From Hyphomicrobiales bacterium (lineage in GTDB: Bacteria > Pseudomonadota > Alphaproteobacteria > Rhizobiales > Devosiaceae), in contig UCAU01000006.1 in assembly GCA_900470445.1 (NCBI GenBank), positions 235,117-299,116 on the forward strand: 64,000 nt of DNA, given 5' to 3'. Position numbers and translations under genes: made by a program. The notes beneath the pieces are model-generated. The model was not told the DNA's origin. It worked only from the letters and a program-made list of their open reading frames with translations, and ran no database searches. Positions 36,600 to 45,956 of this stretch are shown here, in pieces; positions within the stretch are counted from its first letter, which is position 1; each line of letters opens with the position of its first letter.

Positions 36600-37745
36600 T
36601 TAGAGCCAGCCCAAGGCCAGCTGCTTCAGCGCGTCGGTCGCGCGGCGCACGATATCGCCCTGCTCTACCGTCTCGGCGGCAAAGAGCGGCGCGGTCTGTA
36701 CCAGTTGTTCGTCGCAGAACACGCGCAATTCCGCAACCTTGTCGCCCGCATTGACCGGCGGCATTAACGGCCCCGTATAGACCACTGATGCGCCAAGGCA
36801 TTTACGCGATCCGCGCGGCAGATAGAGCGCGATTTCGCCATCGCCAACCAGGCCGACGCTGCCACTCGTACCACCATAAACATTGGCATGAGCCACCACG
36901 GCGCCATCCGCATAAGCCGCAACCCGCTCGAAAGCTCGGGCGCCCCAGGTGATCAGCTTGCGCCCTTCTTCGGTGCGTTCGGCCATGGATTTGAGGCCAT
37001 GCACCACGGCGATCAGCCGCCGCCCGCCATCGTCGGTGGAGATCACCGAACCGTAGCCGGCGGCTTCGGTGTGCCCGGTCTTGAGACCGTCGACGCCGAT
37101 ACCCAGCTCGACCAGGGAATTGCGGTTGGCCTGTTTGATGCCGTTCCACTCCATCTCCGGCTCGGAGAAATAGTGGTAATATTCGGGAAAATCATGGATC
37201 AGGTAACGCGCGAGATCGGCAAGATCGCGGGCCGTTACATGCATGTTTGGGTCCGGCAAACCGGTCGCATTGGTGAAGACCGAGCCTTCCAGCCCGATAG
37301 CTTCGGCCAACTCGTTCATCATCGCGGCAAAGCTGGTTTCGGAGCCCGCAATGCCCTCGGCCAGCACGATAGCCGCGTCATTGCCCGATTGAATAATCAC
37401 CGAGCGGATAAGGTTTTCGACGCTGATCTTGGAGTTGAGCTCCGCGAACATGGTCGAGCCGCCGGAGGCCGCACCGCCCGTGCGCCAGGCGTGTTCGGAG
37501 ACGAAGAACTCGTCGCTCATCTTGACGCGGCCGGCCCGGACTTCGTTGAAGACGACGGCAATGGTCATGAGCTTGGCCATGCTGGCCGGCTCCATCGGCA
37601 GGTCGGCGTCCTTCTGGAAAATCACCGTGCCGGATTCTTCATCCATGAGGATGGCGAAACGAGCTTTGGTGTCGAAAGAGGCTTGCGCGAAAGCAGGCGC
37701 CGTCAGCGCCAGCAGGAGGATAACAATCGGCGCTATCAGCTTCAC
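36600..37745 (-). CDS. dacA: D-alanyl-D-alanine carboxypeptidase (penicillin-binding protein 5/6 family)
   Basis: The 381-residue protein has a signal peptide (LIAPIVILLLALTAPAFAQA) and the three serine-peptidase motifs SMAK, SGN (IQSGNDAAIVLAEG) and KTG (DGLKTGHT). A C-terminal PBP5-type domain and an amphipathic end anchor it to the inner membrane. It trims the terminal D-Ala of peptidoglycan peptides. The GTG at 37745 is preferred over an upstream GTG at 37778, because GGGAGG stands 8 bases before it. Confidence 0.93.
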   Translation of the reverse strand: MKLIAPIVILLLALTAPAFAQASFDTKARFAILMDEESGTVIFQKDADLPMEPASMAKLMTIAVVFNEVRAGRVKMSDEFFVSEHAWRTGGAASGGSTMFAELNSKISVENLIRSVIIQSGNDAAIVLAEGIAGSETSFAAMMNELAEAIGLEGSVFTNATGLPDPNMHVTARDLADLARYLIHDFPEYYHYFSEPEMEWNGIKQANRNSLVELGIGVDGLKTGHTEAAGYGSVISTDDGGRRLIAVVHGLKSMAERTEEGRKLITWGARAFERVAAYADGAVVAHANVYGGTSGSVGLVGDGEIALYLPRGSRKCLGASVVYTGPLMPPVNAGDKVAELRVFCDEQLVQTAPLFAAETVEQGDIVRRATDALKQLALGWL

Positions 37746-37805
37746 GAACCAGGCCTCCCATCCCTTTCGGGCCGGCACCCAGGATAGCCGCGCCGGCTTT
37801 ATAGA

Positions 37806-38831
37806 CTAATAGAGATTTACGTCGCCGAGGCCAAGTTTTCGTGCCAGCGCGATAGCGTCTTCGCGACCTACGCCGGGCTTGAGATAAGTCAGCGTTAGCC
37901 GCGTTGCTGGCTTGCCATTTACGGAAACTGGCTCTTCCAGAACCGAACCGATAACAGCAAATTGTTCGGACAGCGCGATTGCATTGGCCTGGTCCGAGAA
38001 GACACCCAGCCCCAGCTTGATAGCGCGCGAGTCGGCATCCACCGATTTGGCCCAATCCTGCAGGTCAGGAGTCTTGGTCGCCATGGCGTTGACGGCGGCG
38101 AAGGCCGTACCGATATTCGCGTCCTGGGCCTGCGGCGTGGTGTCGGAATAGGAGAATAGATTGCCGAAGAAATTGCCCGCCATGTCGGCTAGGCTGTTGG
38201 TGCCATCGGCATAACGCGTGCCGCCGGAGATGGGCGGGCCGTCATAGCTGGCCAGCAGAGCGCGGGTGTCGTCGCCCTCGAGCGGGGCTTTGCCGACATA
38301 TTCGACCTGCACCTGTGCGGAGCCGTTATTGACGTAGCCGAGCATCTCGGCGGCGCGGTGGGAGAGGTCCATGATGCGGCCGGGGAGATAGGGGCCGCGG
38401 TCGTTGACGCGGACCACGATGGAGCGGCCATTTTCCTGATTGGTCACCCGGACATAGGATGGCAGCGGCAATGTGGGATGGGCGCCGGTGATGGCATTGG
38501 CGGAGAATATCTCGCCATTGGCAGTGCGGCGGCCGTGGAAATCCGAGCCATACCAGGACGCGTTGCCGACGGCCCGGTAGTTCGGATCCTCTTGAGGAAC
38601 ATAGACTTTTCCGCGCACCGTATAGGGCTGGCCAACCTGATAGCGACCGCCTCCCTTGGGCGGATTGGGATTGTTGGTGACGCGGGGAGAAACGCCGACG
38701 CCATATTCCTTCGAGCTGAAGGCGCCGCGCTTGACGGTGGCGCCGAGGCCGCCGGTATAGCAGGCCGCAAGTGTCGGGGCGATCAGGGCGCCGAGGGCCA
38801 CGAGGCGGATGGCTTGGCGCCAGGGGGTCAT
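37806..38831 (-). CDS. rlpA: RlpA-like septal lytic transglycosylase lipoprotein
   Basis: The 341-residue product has a lipoprotein signal peptide with lipobox TLAAC. A double-psi beta-barrel domain follows (GNASWYGSDFHGRRTANGE, VRVNDRGPYLPGRIMDLS), then a long linker and a C-terminal SPOR-like domain that binds denuded septal glycan. RlpA cuts peptidoglycan strands lacking stem peptides. The start at 38831 fits the signal peptide; upstream in-frame codons lack one. It is divergent from metH. Confidence 0.92.
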   Translation of the reverse strand: MTPWRQAIRLVALGALIAPTLAACYTGGLGATVKRGAFSSKEYGVGVSPRVTNNPNPPKGGGRYQVGQPYTVRGKVYVPQEDPNYRAVGNASWYGSDFHGRRTANGEIFSANAITGAHPTLPLPSYVRVTNQENGRSIVVRVNDRGPYLPGRIMDLSHRAAEMLGYVNNGSAQVQVEYVGKAPLEGDDTRALLASYDGPPISGGTRYADGTNSLADMAGNFFGNLFSYSDTTPQAQDANIGTAFAAVNAMATKTPDLQDWAKSVDADSRAIKLGLGVFSDQANAIALSEQFAVIGSVLEEPVSVNGKPATRLTLTYLKPGVGREDAIALARKLGLGDVNLY

Positions 38832-39038
38832 CGTCACGGTACGCAAACTCTTACGCTGGTCACACTGGTACGCACAGATCATAACGCGATCTCGTGCCGT
38901 AATGCGCAAAGAACCCTTTTCTGGTTTCAGCCAGGTTAAAGGGAACGGACTGTTAGCGTTGAGCGTAGCATTTGACGTAAATTGGCGGTGCTTGAGTGCG
39001 AAATGTGGCAGTGCTCCTGTCCTTGCATCTCAAGGGAT

Positions 39039-39054
39039 ATAAAGATATCTTTAT
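39039..39054 (+). promoter_or_regulatory. SahR-like operator ahead of metH
   Basis: ATAAAGATATCTTTAT is a perfect 16-base palindrome 36 bases before the metH start, overlapping a TATAAA that could be the -10 element. It matches, from memory, the form of the predicted ArsR-type SahR sites of Alphaproteobacteria, which control methionine-cycle genes in response to S-adenosylhomocysteine. The sahR gene itself is not in the window. No cobalamin or SAM riboswitch is evident in this leader. Confidence 0.6.
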
Positions 39055-39090
39055 GTCACCGGAAATATCGATCGAACCGAGGTGATGGCG

Positions 39091-42000
39091 ATGAGCCAGC
39101 ATGAGAACGCCCATATCCCCGACTGGAACGAGGTCCGCACCGCGCTGGCCGAGGCAGCGCGCGAGCGCATCCTGATTCTGGACGGCGCCATGGGCACCAT
39201 GATTCAGCGCCTCAAACTCACCGAGGAAAATTTCCGCGGTGAACGGTTCAAGGATTGGACGCTGCCGCTGCAAGGCAACAACGACCTGCTGGTTATAACC
39301 GAACCGCAGATGATCGAGGATATCCATTACCAGTATTTCATGGCTGGGGCGGATATCGCCGAGACCAACACGTTTTCGGCGACCTCGGTGGCGCAGGCGG
39401 ACTATGCCTGCGAAAGCGCGGTCTATGACATCAATTACCAGGGCGTGCTCGTCGCACGGCGCGCCGCCTTGCGGGCTGAAGCCGAGGACGGAAAGCGGCG
39501 GTTCGTGGCGGGTGCGCTTGGGCCGACCAACAAGACCTCGTCCATGTCCACGGACGTCAATAGCCCCGGTCACCGCGCCATCACCTTTGATGAGCTGGTC
39601 GTGGCCTATGGCGAAGCAATCCGAGGCCTGGTGGATGCCGGCGCAGACCTGCTGCTGTTTGAAACCATCACCGACACGCTGAACACCAAGGCCGGCATCT
39701 TTGCGGCACAAAAGCTGTTCCGGGAACGCGGCATCGATGTGCCGATCATGATTTCGGGCACCATCACCGACCTTTCCGGCCGCACGCTGTCCGGGCAGAC
39801 GCCGACGGCCTTCTGGTATTCGGTGCGCCACGCCAATCCGCTGACCATCGGGCTGAACTGTGCCCTGGGCGCCAATGCCATGCGCGCCCATCTGGGCGAA
39901 TTGTCCGATGTGGCCGATACGTTCATCTGCGCCTATCCCAATGCCGGCCTGCCCAATGCCTTTGGCCAGTATGACGAGACGCCCGAATTCATGGCCGAGC
40001 AGATCGAAGGCTTCGCGGCCTCGGGCTATGTCAACATTGTCGGCGGCTGCTGCGGCTCGACGCCCGACCATATCCGCGCCATTGCCGAGGCGGTAGGCAA
40101 GCACAAGCCCCGCGTGGTGCCCGAGGCCGACAAGCTGCTGCGGCTGTCGGGTCTTGAGCCCTTCACGCTGACCAGCGACATTCCCTTCGTCAATGTGGGC
40201 GAGCGCACCAATGTCACCGGCTCGGCCCGCTTCCGCAAGCTGATCACTGCCGGCGATTATACCGCCGCGCTCGATGTGGCGCGCGACCAGGTGGCCAATG
40301 GCGCCCAGGTCATCGACATCAACATGGATGAGGGCCTGATCGACAGTAAGCAGGTGATGATCGAATTCCTCAACCTGCTGGCCGCCGAACCCGACATCGC
40401 CAAAGTGCCGCTGATGATCGACTCTTCCAAGTGGGAAGTGATCGAGGCGGGCCTCAAATGCGTGCAGGGTAAGGCGCTGGTCAACTCCATCTCGATGAAG
40501 GAAGGCGAGGAGCAGTTCCTGCATCACGCCCGCCTCGTGCGCGCCTATGGCGCCGCCGTGGTGGTGATGGCCTTTGACGAACAGGGCCAGGCCGACACGC
40601 TGGAGCGCAAGGTCGAGATCTGCACGCGTGCCTATAAGCTGCTCACCGAGGAAGTCGGCTTCCCGCCCGAAGATATCGTGTTCGACCCCAATGTGTTCGC
40701 GGTTGCTACCGGCATCGAGGAGCATAATGGCTATGGCGTCGCCTTCCTTGAGGCGACCAAGATCATCACCGACACCCTGCCCCATGTGCATATTTCGGGC
40801 GGCATCAGCAACCTGAGCTTCTCGTTCCGCGGCAATGAGCCGGTGCGGGAAGCCATGCATGCTGTCTTTTTGTACTATGCCATCCAGAATGGCATGGACA
40901 TGGGCATCGTCAATGCCGGGCAGCTGGCCGTCTATGAGAGCATCGACAAGGAACTGCGCGACGCCTGCGAGGATGTGATTCTCAACCGGCGCGAGGATGC
41001 GACCGATCGCCTGCTGGCACTGGCCGAGCGCTATCGCGGCGCCGCCGGCAAGGAAGTTGCCGCCAAGGATTTGAGCTGGCGCGAAAAGTCCGTCGAGGAC
41101 CGCATCGCCCATGCCCTGGTCAATGGCATTACCGAATATATCGATGCCGATACCGAGGAAGCCCGCCAGAAGCTGCCGCGGCCGCTGCATGTCATCGAAG
41201 GCCCGTTGATGGCCGGGATGAGCATTGTTGGCGACCTGTTCGGCTCGGGCAAGATGTTCCTGCCGCAGGTGGTGAAATCCGCCCGCGTGATGAAGCAGGC
41301 CGTGGCTTTGCTGCTGCCCTATATGGAAGCTGAGAAGAATGCCGACGGCAACGCCACCGGGCGCAAGAGCGCCGGCAAGGTGCTGATGGCGACGGTGAAG
41401 GGCGACGTCCACGATATCGGCAAGAATATCGTGGGCGTCGTGCTGAGCTGCAACAATTATGAGATCATCGATCTGGGCGTCATGGTGCCCACGGCCAAGA
41501 TCTTGCAGACGGCGCGCGACGAGAAGGTCGATATTATCGGGCTATCCGGTCTCATCACGCCCTCCTTGGACGAGATGGTGCATGTGGCTGCCGAAATGGA
41601 GCGGGAAGGCTTCGACATCCCCCTGCTGATTGGCGGGGCAACGACCAGCCGCGTGCATACTGCCGTCAAGATTCACCCGCGCTACAACACCGGCCAGGCC
41701 GTTTATGTCAACGACGCCAGCCGCGCCGTGGGCGTGGTGGGCAATTTGTTGTCGCAGGACACCAAGGTGACGTTTATCGAGCAGGTGCGCGCCGAATATG
41801 CCAAGGCCGCCAATGCCCATTTGCGCGCCGAGGAAGAAAAGCAGCGCCTGCCGCTGGCCAAGGCCCGCGCCAATGCCTTCAAGCCGGATTGGTCGGGCTA
41901 TACGCCGCCCAAGCCGAGTTTCCTGGGCACGCGTGTGTTCGAGGACTATGACCTCGAAACGCTGGCGAAATATATCGACTGGACGCCCTTTTTCCAGACC

Positions 42001-42843
42001 TGGGAGCTCAAGGGCCGCTACCCCGCGATTCTGCAGGATGAAAAGCAGGGCGAGGCGGCGAGGCAATTGTTTGCCGATGCGCAGAAAATGCTCAAGCAGA
42101 TCATTGACGAGCAGTGGTTTCATCCCCGCGCCGTGGTCGGCTTTTGGCCGGCCAACGCGGTGGGCGACGATATCCGGCTGTATAAGGATGAGGGCCGCGC
42201 CGATGAATTGGCTACACTGTTCACCTTGCGCCAGCAGCTTTCCAAACGCGACGGCAAGCCCAACATGGCCCTGAGCGATTTCGTGGCGCCGGCTGGTACG
42301 CCCGACTATCTGGGTGCCTTCGTCGTCACGGCGGGGCTGGAAGAAGTGGCCATTGCCGAGCGTTTCGAGAAGCAGAATGACGATTATTCGTCCATTCTGG
42401 TCAAGGCGCTGGCCGATCGCTTTGCCGAAGCCTTTGCCGAGGCCATGCATGAGCGGGTGCGGCGCGAATTCTGGGGCTATGGCGCCGGCGAAACCTTCGC
42501 GCCCGAGGAACTGGCCGGCGAACCCTATCGGGGCATCCGCCCTGCCCCCGGCTATCCGGCCCAGCCCGACCACACCGAAAAGACCACGCTGTTCCGCCTG
42601 CTCGACGCCGAAAAGAACGCCGGAGTGACGCTGACGGAGAGCTACGCCATGTGGCCGGGCTCGTCGGTCTCCGGGCTCTATTTCAGCCATCCGGATTCCT
42701 ATTATTTCGGCGTGGCCAAGGTGGAGCGCGACCAGGTGCTGGATTATGCGCAGCGCAAGGGCATGAAGGTGGAAGAGGTCGAACGCTGGCTCGGCCCGAT
42801 CCTCAACTACATTCCCGGCCCCGCCATCGTAGCGGCGGAGTAA
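39091..42843 (+). CDS. metH: cobalamin-dependent methionine synthase
   Basis: The 1250-residue enzyme transfers a methyl group from methyltetrahydrofolate to homocysteine through methylcobalamin. It shows all four modules: the homocysteine-binding barrel with zinc Cys pair [10 protein letters not shown] (about residue 317), the pterin domain [15 protein letters not shown] (about 366), the B12 domain with [12 protein letters not shown] (about 771), and the AdoMet reactivation domain from about 900. The ATG at 39091 is favoured by GAGG 8 bases upstream; an earlier GTG and ATG are in frame. Confidence 0.97.
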   Translation: MSQHENAHIPDWNEVRTALAEAARERILILDGAMGTMIQRLKLTEENFRGERFKDWTLPLQGNNDLLVITEPQMIEDIHYQYFMAGADIAETNTFSATSVAQADYACESAVYDINYQGVLVARRAALRAEAEDGKRRFVAGALGPTNKTSSMSTDVNSPGHRAITFDELVVAYGEAIRGLVDAGADLLLFETITDTLNTKAGIFAAQKLFRERGIDVPIMISGTITDLSGRTLSGQTPTAFWYSVRHANPLTIGLNCALGANAMRAHLGELSDVADTFICAYPNAGLPNAFGQYDETPEFMAEQIEGFAASGYVNIVGGCCGSTPDHIRAIAEAVGKHKPRVVPEADKLLRLSGLEPFTLTSDIPFVNVGERTNVTGSARFRKLITAGDYTAALDVARDQVANGAQVIDINMDEGLIDSKQVMIEFLNLLAAEPDIAKVPLMIDSSKWEVIEAGLKCVQGKALVNSISMKEGEEQFLHHARLVRAYGAAVVVMAFDEQGQADTLERKVEICTRAYKLLTEEVGFPPEDIVFDPNVFAVATGIEEHNGYGVAFLEATKIITDTLPHVHISGGISNLSFSFRGNEPVREAMHAVFLYYAIQNGMDMGIVNAGQLAVYESIDKELRDACEDVILNRREDATDRLLALAERYRGAAGKEVAAKDLSWREKSVEDRIAHALVNGITEYIDADTEEARQKLPRPLHVIEGPLMAGMSIVGDLFGSGKMFLPQVVKSARVMKQAVALLLPYMEAEKNADGNATGRKSAGKVLMATVKGDVHDIGKNIVGVVLSCNNYEIIDLGVMVPTAKILQTARDEKVDIIGLSGLITPSLDEMVHVAAEMEREGFDIPLLIGGATTSRVHTAVKIHPRYNTGQAVYVNDASRAVGVVGNLLSQDTKVTFIEQVRAEYAKAANAHLRAEEEKQRLPLAKARANAFKPDWSGYTPPKPSFLGTRVFEDYDLETLAKYIDWTPFFQTWELKGRYPAILQDEKQGEAARQLFADAQKMLKQIIDEQWFHPRAVVGFWPANAVGDDIRLYKDEGRADELATLFTLRQQLSKRDGKPNMALSDFVAPAGTPDYLGAFVVTAGLEEVAIAERFEKQNDDYSSILVKALADRFAEAFAEAMHERVRREFWGYGAGETFAPEELAGEPYRGIRPAPGYPAQPDHTEKTTLFRLLDAEKNAGVTLTESYAMWPGSSVSGLYFSHPDSYYFGVAKVERDQVLDYAQRKGMKVEEVERWLGPILNYIPGPAIVAAE

Positions 42844-42847
42844 TGCC

Positions 42848-43192
42848 ATGGCCCGCGTTGAACCGATCCCGGTAACCCTGGTAACCGAGCCCACGCGCCT
42901 GTTGGCGCTGGGTCCGGACACCGCTTTATTGCGCCTGCCCGCCAATAGCGGGCACGGCCATGCCGATGGCGACTATTGCATCGCCTGCGCCGGCCGCAGC
43001 GATGTGCGCACCATGCTGTTCGACCTGCTCGAAGGGGCGAAACAGGGGCTGCGGCCAGCGTTCAAGAATGTGGTGGTGGATGCGAGCGCGGTGGCCGATC
43101 CGGGACAAGTTGTTGCGGCGCTAACGGGCAAACTGCCGGCGCAGGCCATGCGGGATCACACGGTGGCACGGTTGTTTTATTTGGTGGGGTAG
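42848..43192 (+). CDS. CobW-like mini-protein without a P-loop
   Basis: The 114-residue protein starts 4 bases after metH. Its middle resembles the CxCC-to-switch part of CobW/COG0523 GTPases: DYCIACAGRSDVRTMLFDLL (C44, C47) followed by FKNVVVDASAVADPGQVVAAL-like sequence that parallels the CobW IESTGxAEP segment. No GxxGxGK P-loop or NKxD motif is present. It is either a reduced metal-binding relative or a degraded gene that is still open. Being next to a B12 enzyme suggests a cobalamin or metal link, which is inference. Confidence 0.7.
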   Translation: MARVEPIPVTLVTEPTRLLALGPDTALLRLPANSGHGHADGDYCIACAGRSDVRTMLFDLLEGAKQGLRPAFKNVVVDASAVADPGQVVAALTGKLPAQAMRDHTVARLFYLVG

Positions 43193-43218
43193 CTCTCCGA
43201 AGCTGCAGCCCTCACGAA

Positions 43219-43315
43219 GTCATCCCGGCGCAGGCCGGGATCCATGCTGAAAGCTATCCCAGCATGGTATTTGTGGAGAGTTCACAGCATGGATTCCGGC
43301 CTGCGCCGGAATGAC
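43219..43315. repeat. intergenic palindromic repeat element, copy 1
   Basis: Two 31-base arms (43219-43249 and 43285-43315) are inverted copies with three mismatches, enclosing about 35 bases. The arms begin GTCATYCCGGCGCAGGCCGG and end at CCATGCTG. The right arm is identical to bases 47542-47572, so this is a dispersed repeat family rather than a terminator. It lies in the 316-base gap between the CobW-like gene and DUF1643, which otherwise holds only the second element at 43362-43453. Confidence 0.85.
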
Positions 43316-43361
43316 CGGTGGGTAAAATTGGTATTGGGGATAAGCTACCAACCCATCCCAC

Positions 43362-43453
43362 CCACCGCTCTCCCTCGGGCTTGACCCGAGGCCTTTCGCC
43401 GCTTGTGCCGGGTTGGGAGTGGCCCTCGGGTCGAGCCCGAGGGAGAGCGGTGG
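43362..43453. repeat. second type of intergenic inverted repeat
   Basis: Two 30-base arms (43362-43391 and 43424-43453) differ at one position and enclose 32 bases. The outer part reads CCACCGCTCTCCCTCGGGCT and the inner end CCGAGG. It is unrelated in sequence to the element before it, and no second copy is in the window. Confidence 0.8.
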
Positions 43454-43508
43454 TGGGGAGGAATGGTGCCCGGGTAAGTCGCCTGGGCAAGTTGGTGTGG
43501 GTGAACGC

Positions 43509-44060
43509 CTACCCCTCGAACTTCACCAGTGGCGTGTCCAGCCGCAAGTATAACGGATGTTTGGGGCTGCCGTCGGCATTGGTGCCGAAGCACCAGAGTT
43601 TGGTGCCGTCGGCCTTGAGCGCCTCGACCATTGCCTTGCCGGCCGGCGCTAGCGCCTTGTTGAGCTTGCCGTGGCAGAGCACAACAAAATCGGCCTCTGC
43701 TGCCGCCGCGCGGATGGCGGGCAGGTTCGCGTCCGACACCGCCACAACGCCCGGCGCCAGCAGCATTTTGGGATCGGTGGCGCGGTAATCGCCGACATTG
43801 GCTTTCACCATGGCCGAATAACCCTCGCGCTGGGCGAAGGTCCACTCGCGGGCGCAGGTGGGATCGTTCACAGTAGCGTCGGCGGTGCTCGGATTCATGC
43901 CGATGAACAGGATATAGCGCTCGGGGAAGGTCTCCCCGGTCCAGCGGCGCATCAGCTGGCGGTAGCGGCCGTCGGCGCTGAAGGTGGCGTCGCCCTTGAC
44001 GCCAGCCATCAGCGGCAGGCGCACCTTGCCGCCGGGATCGTGACCGGCTCCGTCACTCAT
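43509..44060 (-). CDS. DUF1643 domain-containing protein
   Basis: The 183-residue protein matches DUF1643, with the core [20 protein letters not shown] and the Arg/Trp-rich [15 protein letters not shown]. The function of the family is unknown; the conserved Asn/Pro/Asp residues suggest a nucleotide- or nucleic-acid-related fold. Its start overlaps the folD stop by 4 bases, so it is co-translated with folD. Confidence 0.85.
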   Translation of the reverse strand: MSDGAGHDPGGKVRLPLMAGVKGDATFSADGRYRQLMRRWTGETFPERYILFIGMNPSTADATVNDPTCAREWTFAQREGYSAMVKANVGDYRATDPKMLLAPGVVAVSDANLPAIRAAAAEADFVVLCHGKLNKALAPAGKAMVEALKADGTKLWCFGTNADGSPKHPLYLRLDTPLVKFEG

Positions 44061-44959
44061 GCGGTCAGATCACTGGGGGGCACGAGGCCATTGATCAGCG
44101 AGGCCGTAGTGACAGTGTTGGCGAGCAGGCACGCAATGGTCATCGGGCCGACGCCGCCGGGGACGGGCGTGATCGCACCGGCCTCCGCGGCGGCTTCCGC
44201 GAAGGCGACGTCGCCGAGCAAGCGCGTCTTGCCTTCGCCACGCTCGGGCGCGGGAATGCGGTTGATGCCGACATCAATGACGGTAGCGCCCGGCTTGATC
44301 CAGTCGCCCTTGATCATCTCCGGACGACCAACGGCAGCGATGACGATATCAGCCTGGCGCACGATGCCCGGCAGGTCGCGGGTGCGGGAATGGGCCATGG
44401 TGACGGTGCAGTTCTCGCGCAGCAGCAATTGCGCGACCGGCTTGCCGACCAGGTTCGAGCGTCCGACTACCACGGCGTGGAGGCCCGACAAATCGCCCAG
44501 CGTATCGCGCAGCAGCATCAGGCAGCCGAGCGGCGTACAGGAAACCGGTCCAGGCAGGCCGATGGCCAGCTTGCCGACGCTGGCGGGGGTGAAGCAATCG
44601 ACATCCTTGGCCGGATCGATGGTCTCGATGATCTTCTTGGGATCGATCTGGTCGGGCACCGGCAATTGCACGAGAATGCCGTGAATGGCGGGGTCGGCGT
44701 TGAGCTTGCGCACCAGCGCCAGCACTTCGGCCTCGCTGGCGGTTTCGGGCAGCTCGTATTTTTCCGAATGCATGCCCATCTCGACGGTCTGCTTGGCCTT
44801 TTGGGCCACATAGACTTGGCTGCCGGGATCGTAGCCAACAATGACGACGGCCAGCCCCGGGGTGATGCCGTGTTCGGCCTTGAGGCGCGCCACGTGACCG
44901 GCAATGCGGGCGCGCAGGCCTTCGGCATAGCTTTTTCCGTCGATGATCTTGGCGGTCAT
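44057..44959 (-). CDS. folD: methylenetetrahydrofolate dehydrogenase/cyclohydrolase
   Basis: The 300-residue bifunctional enzyme interconverts methylene- and formyl-tetrahydrofolate. It has the catalytic Lys in [14 protein letters not shown], the NADP-binding [14 protein letters not shown] and the C-terminal [18 protein letters not shown]. The ATG at 44959 has GAGGAG five bases upstream. It shares one-carbon metabolism with metH nearby, though not an operon. Confidence 0.95.
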   Translation of the reverse strand: MTAKIIDGKSYAEGLRARIAGHVARLKAEHGITPGLAVVIVGYDPGSQVYVAQKAKQTVEMGMHSEKYELPETASEAEVLALVRKLNADPAIHGILVQLPVPDQIDPKKIIETIDPAKDVDCFTPASVGKLAIGLPGPVSCTPLGCLMLLRDTLGDLSGLHAVVVGRSNLVGKPVAQLLLRENCTVTMAHSRTRDLPGIVRQADIVIAAVGRPEMIKGDWIKPGATVIDVGINRIPAPERGEGKTRLLGDVAFAEAAAEAGAITPVPGGVGPMTIACLLANTVTTASLINGLVPPSDLTA

Positions 44960-45142
44960 GGTCGCTCCTCGTGAAATAATCGGCTGGGCCTGCACGTTTG
45001 GTTCACTGCAATAGGAAATGCCGCCCGCTTCGTCCATCCCCCGCAGCCGCCCGAGCTTGACGGGGAGCACTCGCCGTAGCCATGCTGGGCTCAGGCGCGA
45101 GACTCGACGCCATTTTCGGCGTGCGCCTCAGGAGGGATGAGC

Positions 45143-45613
45143 ATGTTGAAACGTATTGTCGTAGCTATTCTGCTTTGTCTGACCATGTTCGCGCCAAGTG
45201 GCGCCTTTGCCCAGGCCGAACCGCGCGTCGTCGTGCCCGATTATCCGGGTGGGGCGGCTTTTGGCGGCTGTTATCGCGTCAATACTAGGCTGTACGGGCC
45301 TTACCGGCTGACATTCTGCCTGCAGCAGCGCGGCGTCTACCAGGTTACCGGCGGCGGCGTGACCTGCAATGGGCGGCTCGACTGGCGGGTGTCGGGCCGC
45401 GATATCAATGTGCAATTGCGGCGCACCTCGTGCGGCAATGGCGTGGCCTGGAGTGCTGATCGCATGACCTGCCGCCCTGCGGGCCTGCTGGGCGGGATTA
45501 TCGGCTTCGTCGTCGTGCCGGGCATTCCCAATATCGGCACGTTGCGCTGCACCTATAGCCCCACCGTGCCGCAATACCGGCCGGTGACCTTCACCGCGCG
45601 GCGCTATAGCTGA
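45143..45613 (+). CDS. hypothetical secreted cysteine-containing protein
   Basis: The 156-residue product has a clear signal peptide (LKRIVVAILLCLTMFAPSGAFAQA) and a mature part with six cysteines, several in CYRVNT, FCLQQ, TCNGRLDW, TSCGNG, MTCRPA and LRCTYS contexts. This suggests a small periplasmic disulfide-bonded beta protein. I do not recognise the family. The second ATG (45143) is preferred because GGAGG stands 7 bases before it; the first ATG is only one base from that site. Confidence 0.7.
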   Translation: MLKRIVVAILLCLTMFAPSGAFAQAEPRVVVPDYPGGAAFGGCYRVNTRLYGPYRLTFCLQQRGVYQVTGGGVTCNGRLDWRVSGRDINVQLRRTSCGNGVAWSADRMTCRPAGLLGGIIGFVVVPGIPNIGTLRCTYSPTVPQYRPVTFTARRYS

Positions 45614-45626
45614 GCCAAAAAAATTT

Positions 45627-45658
45627 GGGCTGCGACGACATCTCTGTCATCGCAGCCC
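45627..45658. terminator. hairpin with T-run on the minus strand side
   Basis: GGGCTGCGA and TCGCAGCCC form a 9-base stem. The A-rich run AAAAAAATTT lies just before it, so the T-tract expected of an intrinsic terminator is on the minus strand. It stands 13 bases after a plus-strand gene but has no T-run in that direction. Confidence 0.45.
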
Positions 45659-45956
45659 TATGGAACGTCAGCCTGCCGCGCTGTTGAGGGCTTGGGGGAC
45701 AAGCGGCCTGCGCAACATTCCTCGCTCACCGGTTTTGCATGGGTCGTTTGCCGTGCCGATGAACTGCGTAAAAGATGGGAGCCAAATGCGGCAAGAAAAG
45801 CCCCCTTCACTCGGTTGTGAGAATATTTGTGGAACGGGCCAGCGGTTGCCCCATGGCCGCGAAGCTGTCATGCCAGAAGACTAGGCATTGCAGACCAAAC
45901 AGCGATTCCGCTAGACGGCTCGGCCCAATCCGGGGCCGGCAAACCGAGAGACGCAG
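45659..45956. other. 298-base gap before amn without a recognisable gene
   Basis: I see no convincing coding sequence here: the short open frames have no Shine-Dalgarno site and no family resemblance. A small GC stem (GGCCC and GGGGCC around 45920-45940) lies close to the amn start. The region presumably holds the amn promoter and leader. Confidence 0.4.

Noticed and set aside
38832..39090. Cobalamin or SAM riboswitch ahead of metH
   Set aside because: I cannot find the B12-box or SAM-II pseudoknot pattern in the leader; the palindromic operator explains the conserved-looking stretch better.
38953..41412. Very long open frame antisense to metH (about 819 codons)
   Set aside because: It mirrors metH exactly in a GC-rich gene, has a His/Gly/Arg/Asp-rich composition typical of shadow frames, and metH has all its family motifs.
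31655..45900. Short shared string CTAGGCATTGC in the gaps at about 31659 and 45881
   Set aside because: Only 11 identical bases with poor similarity outside, so it is likely coincidence.
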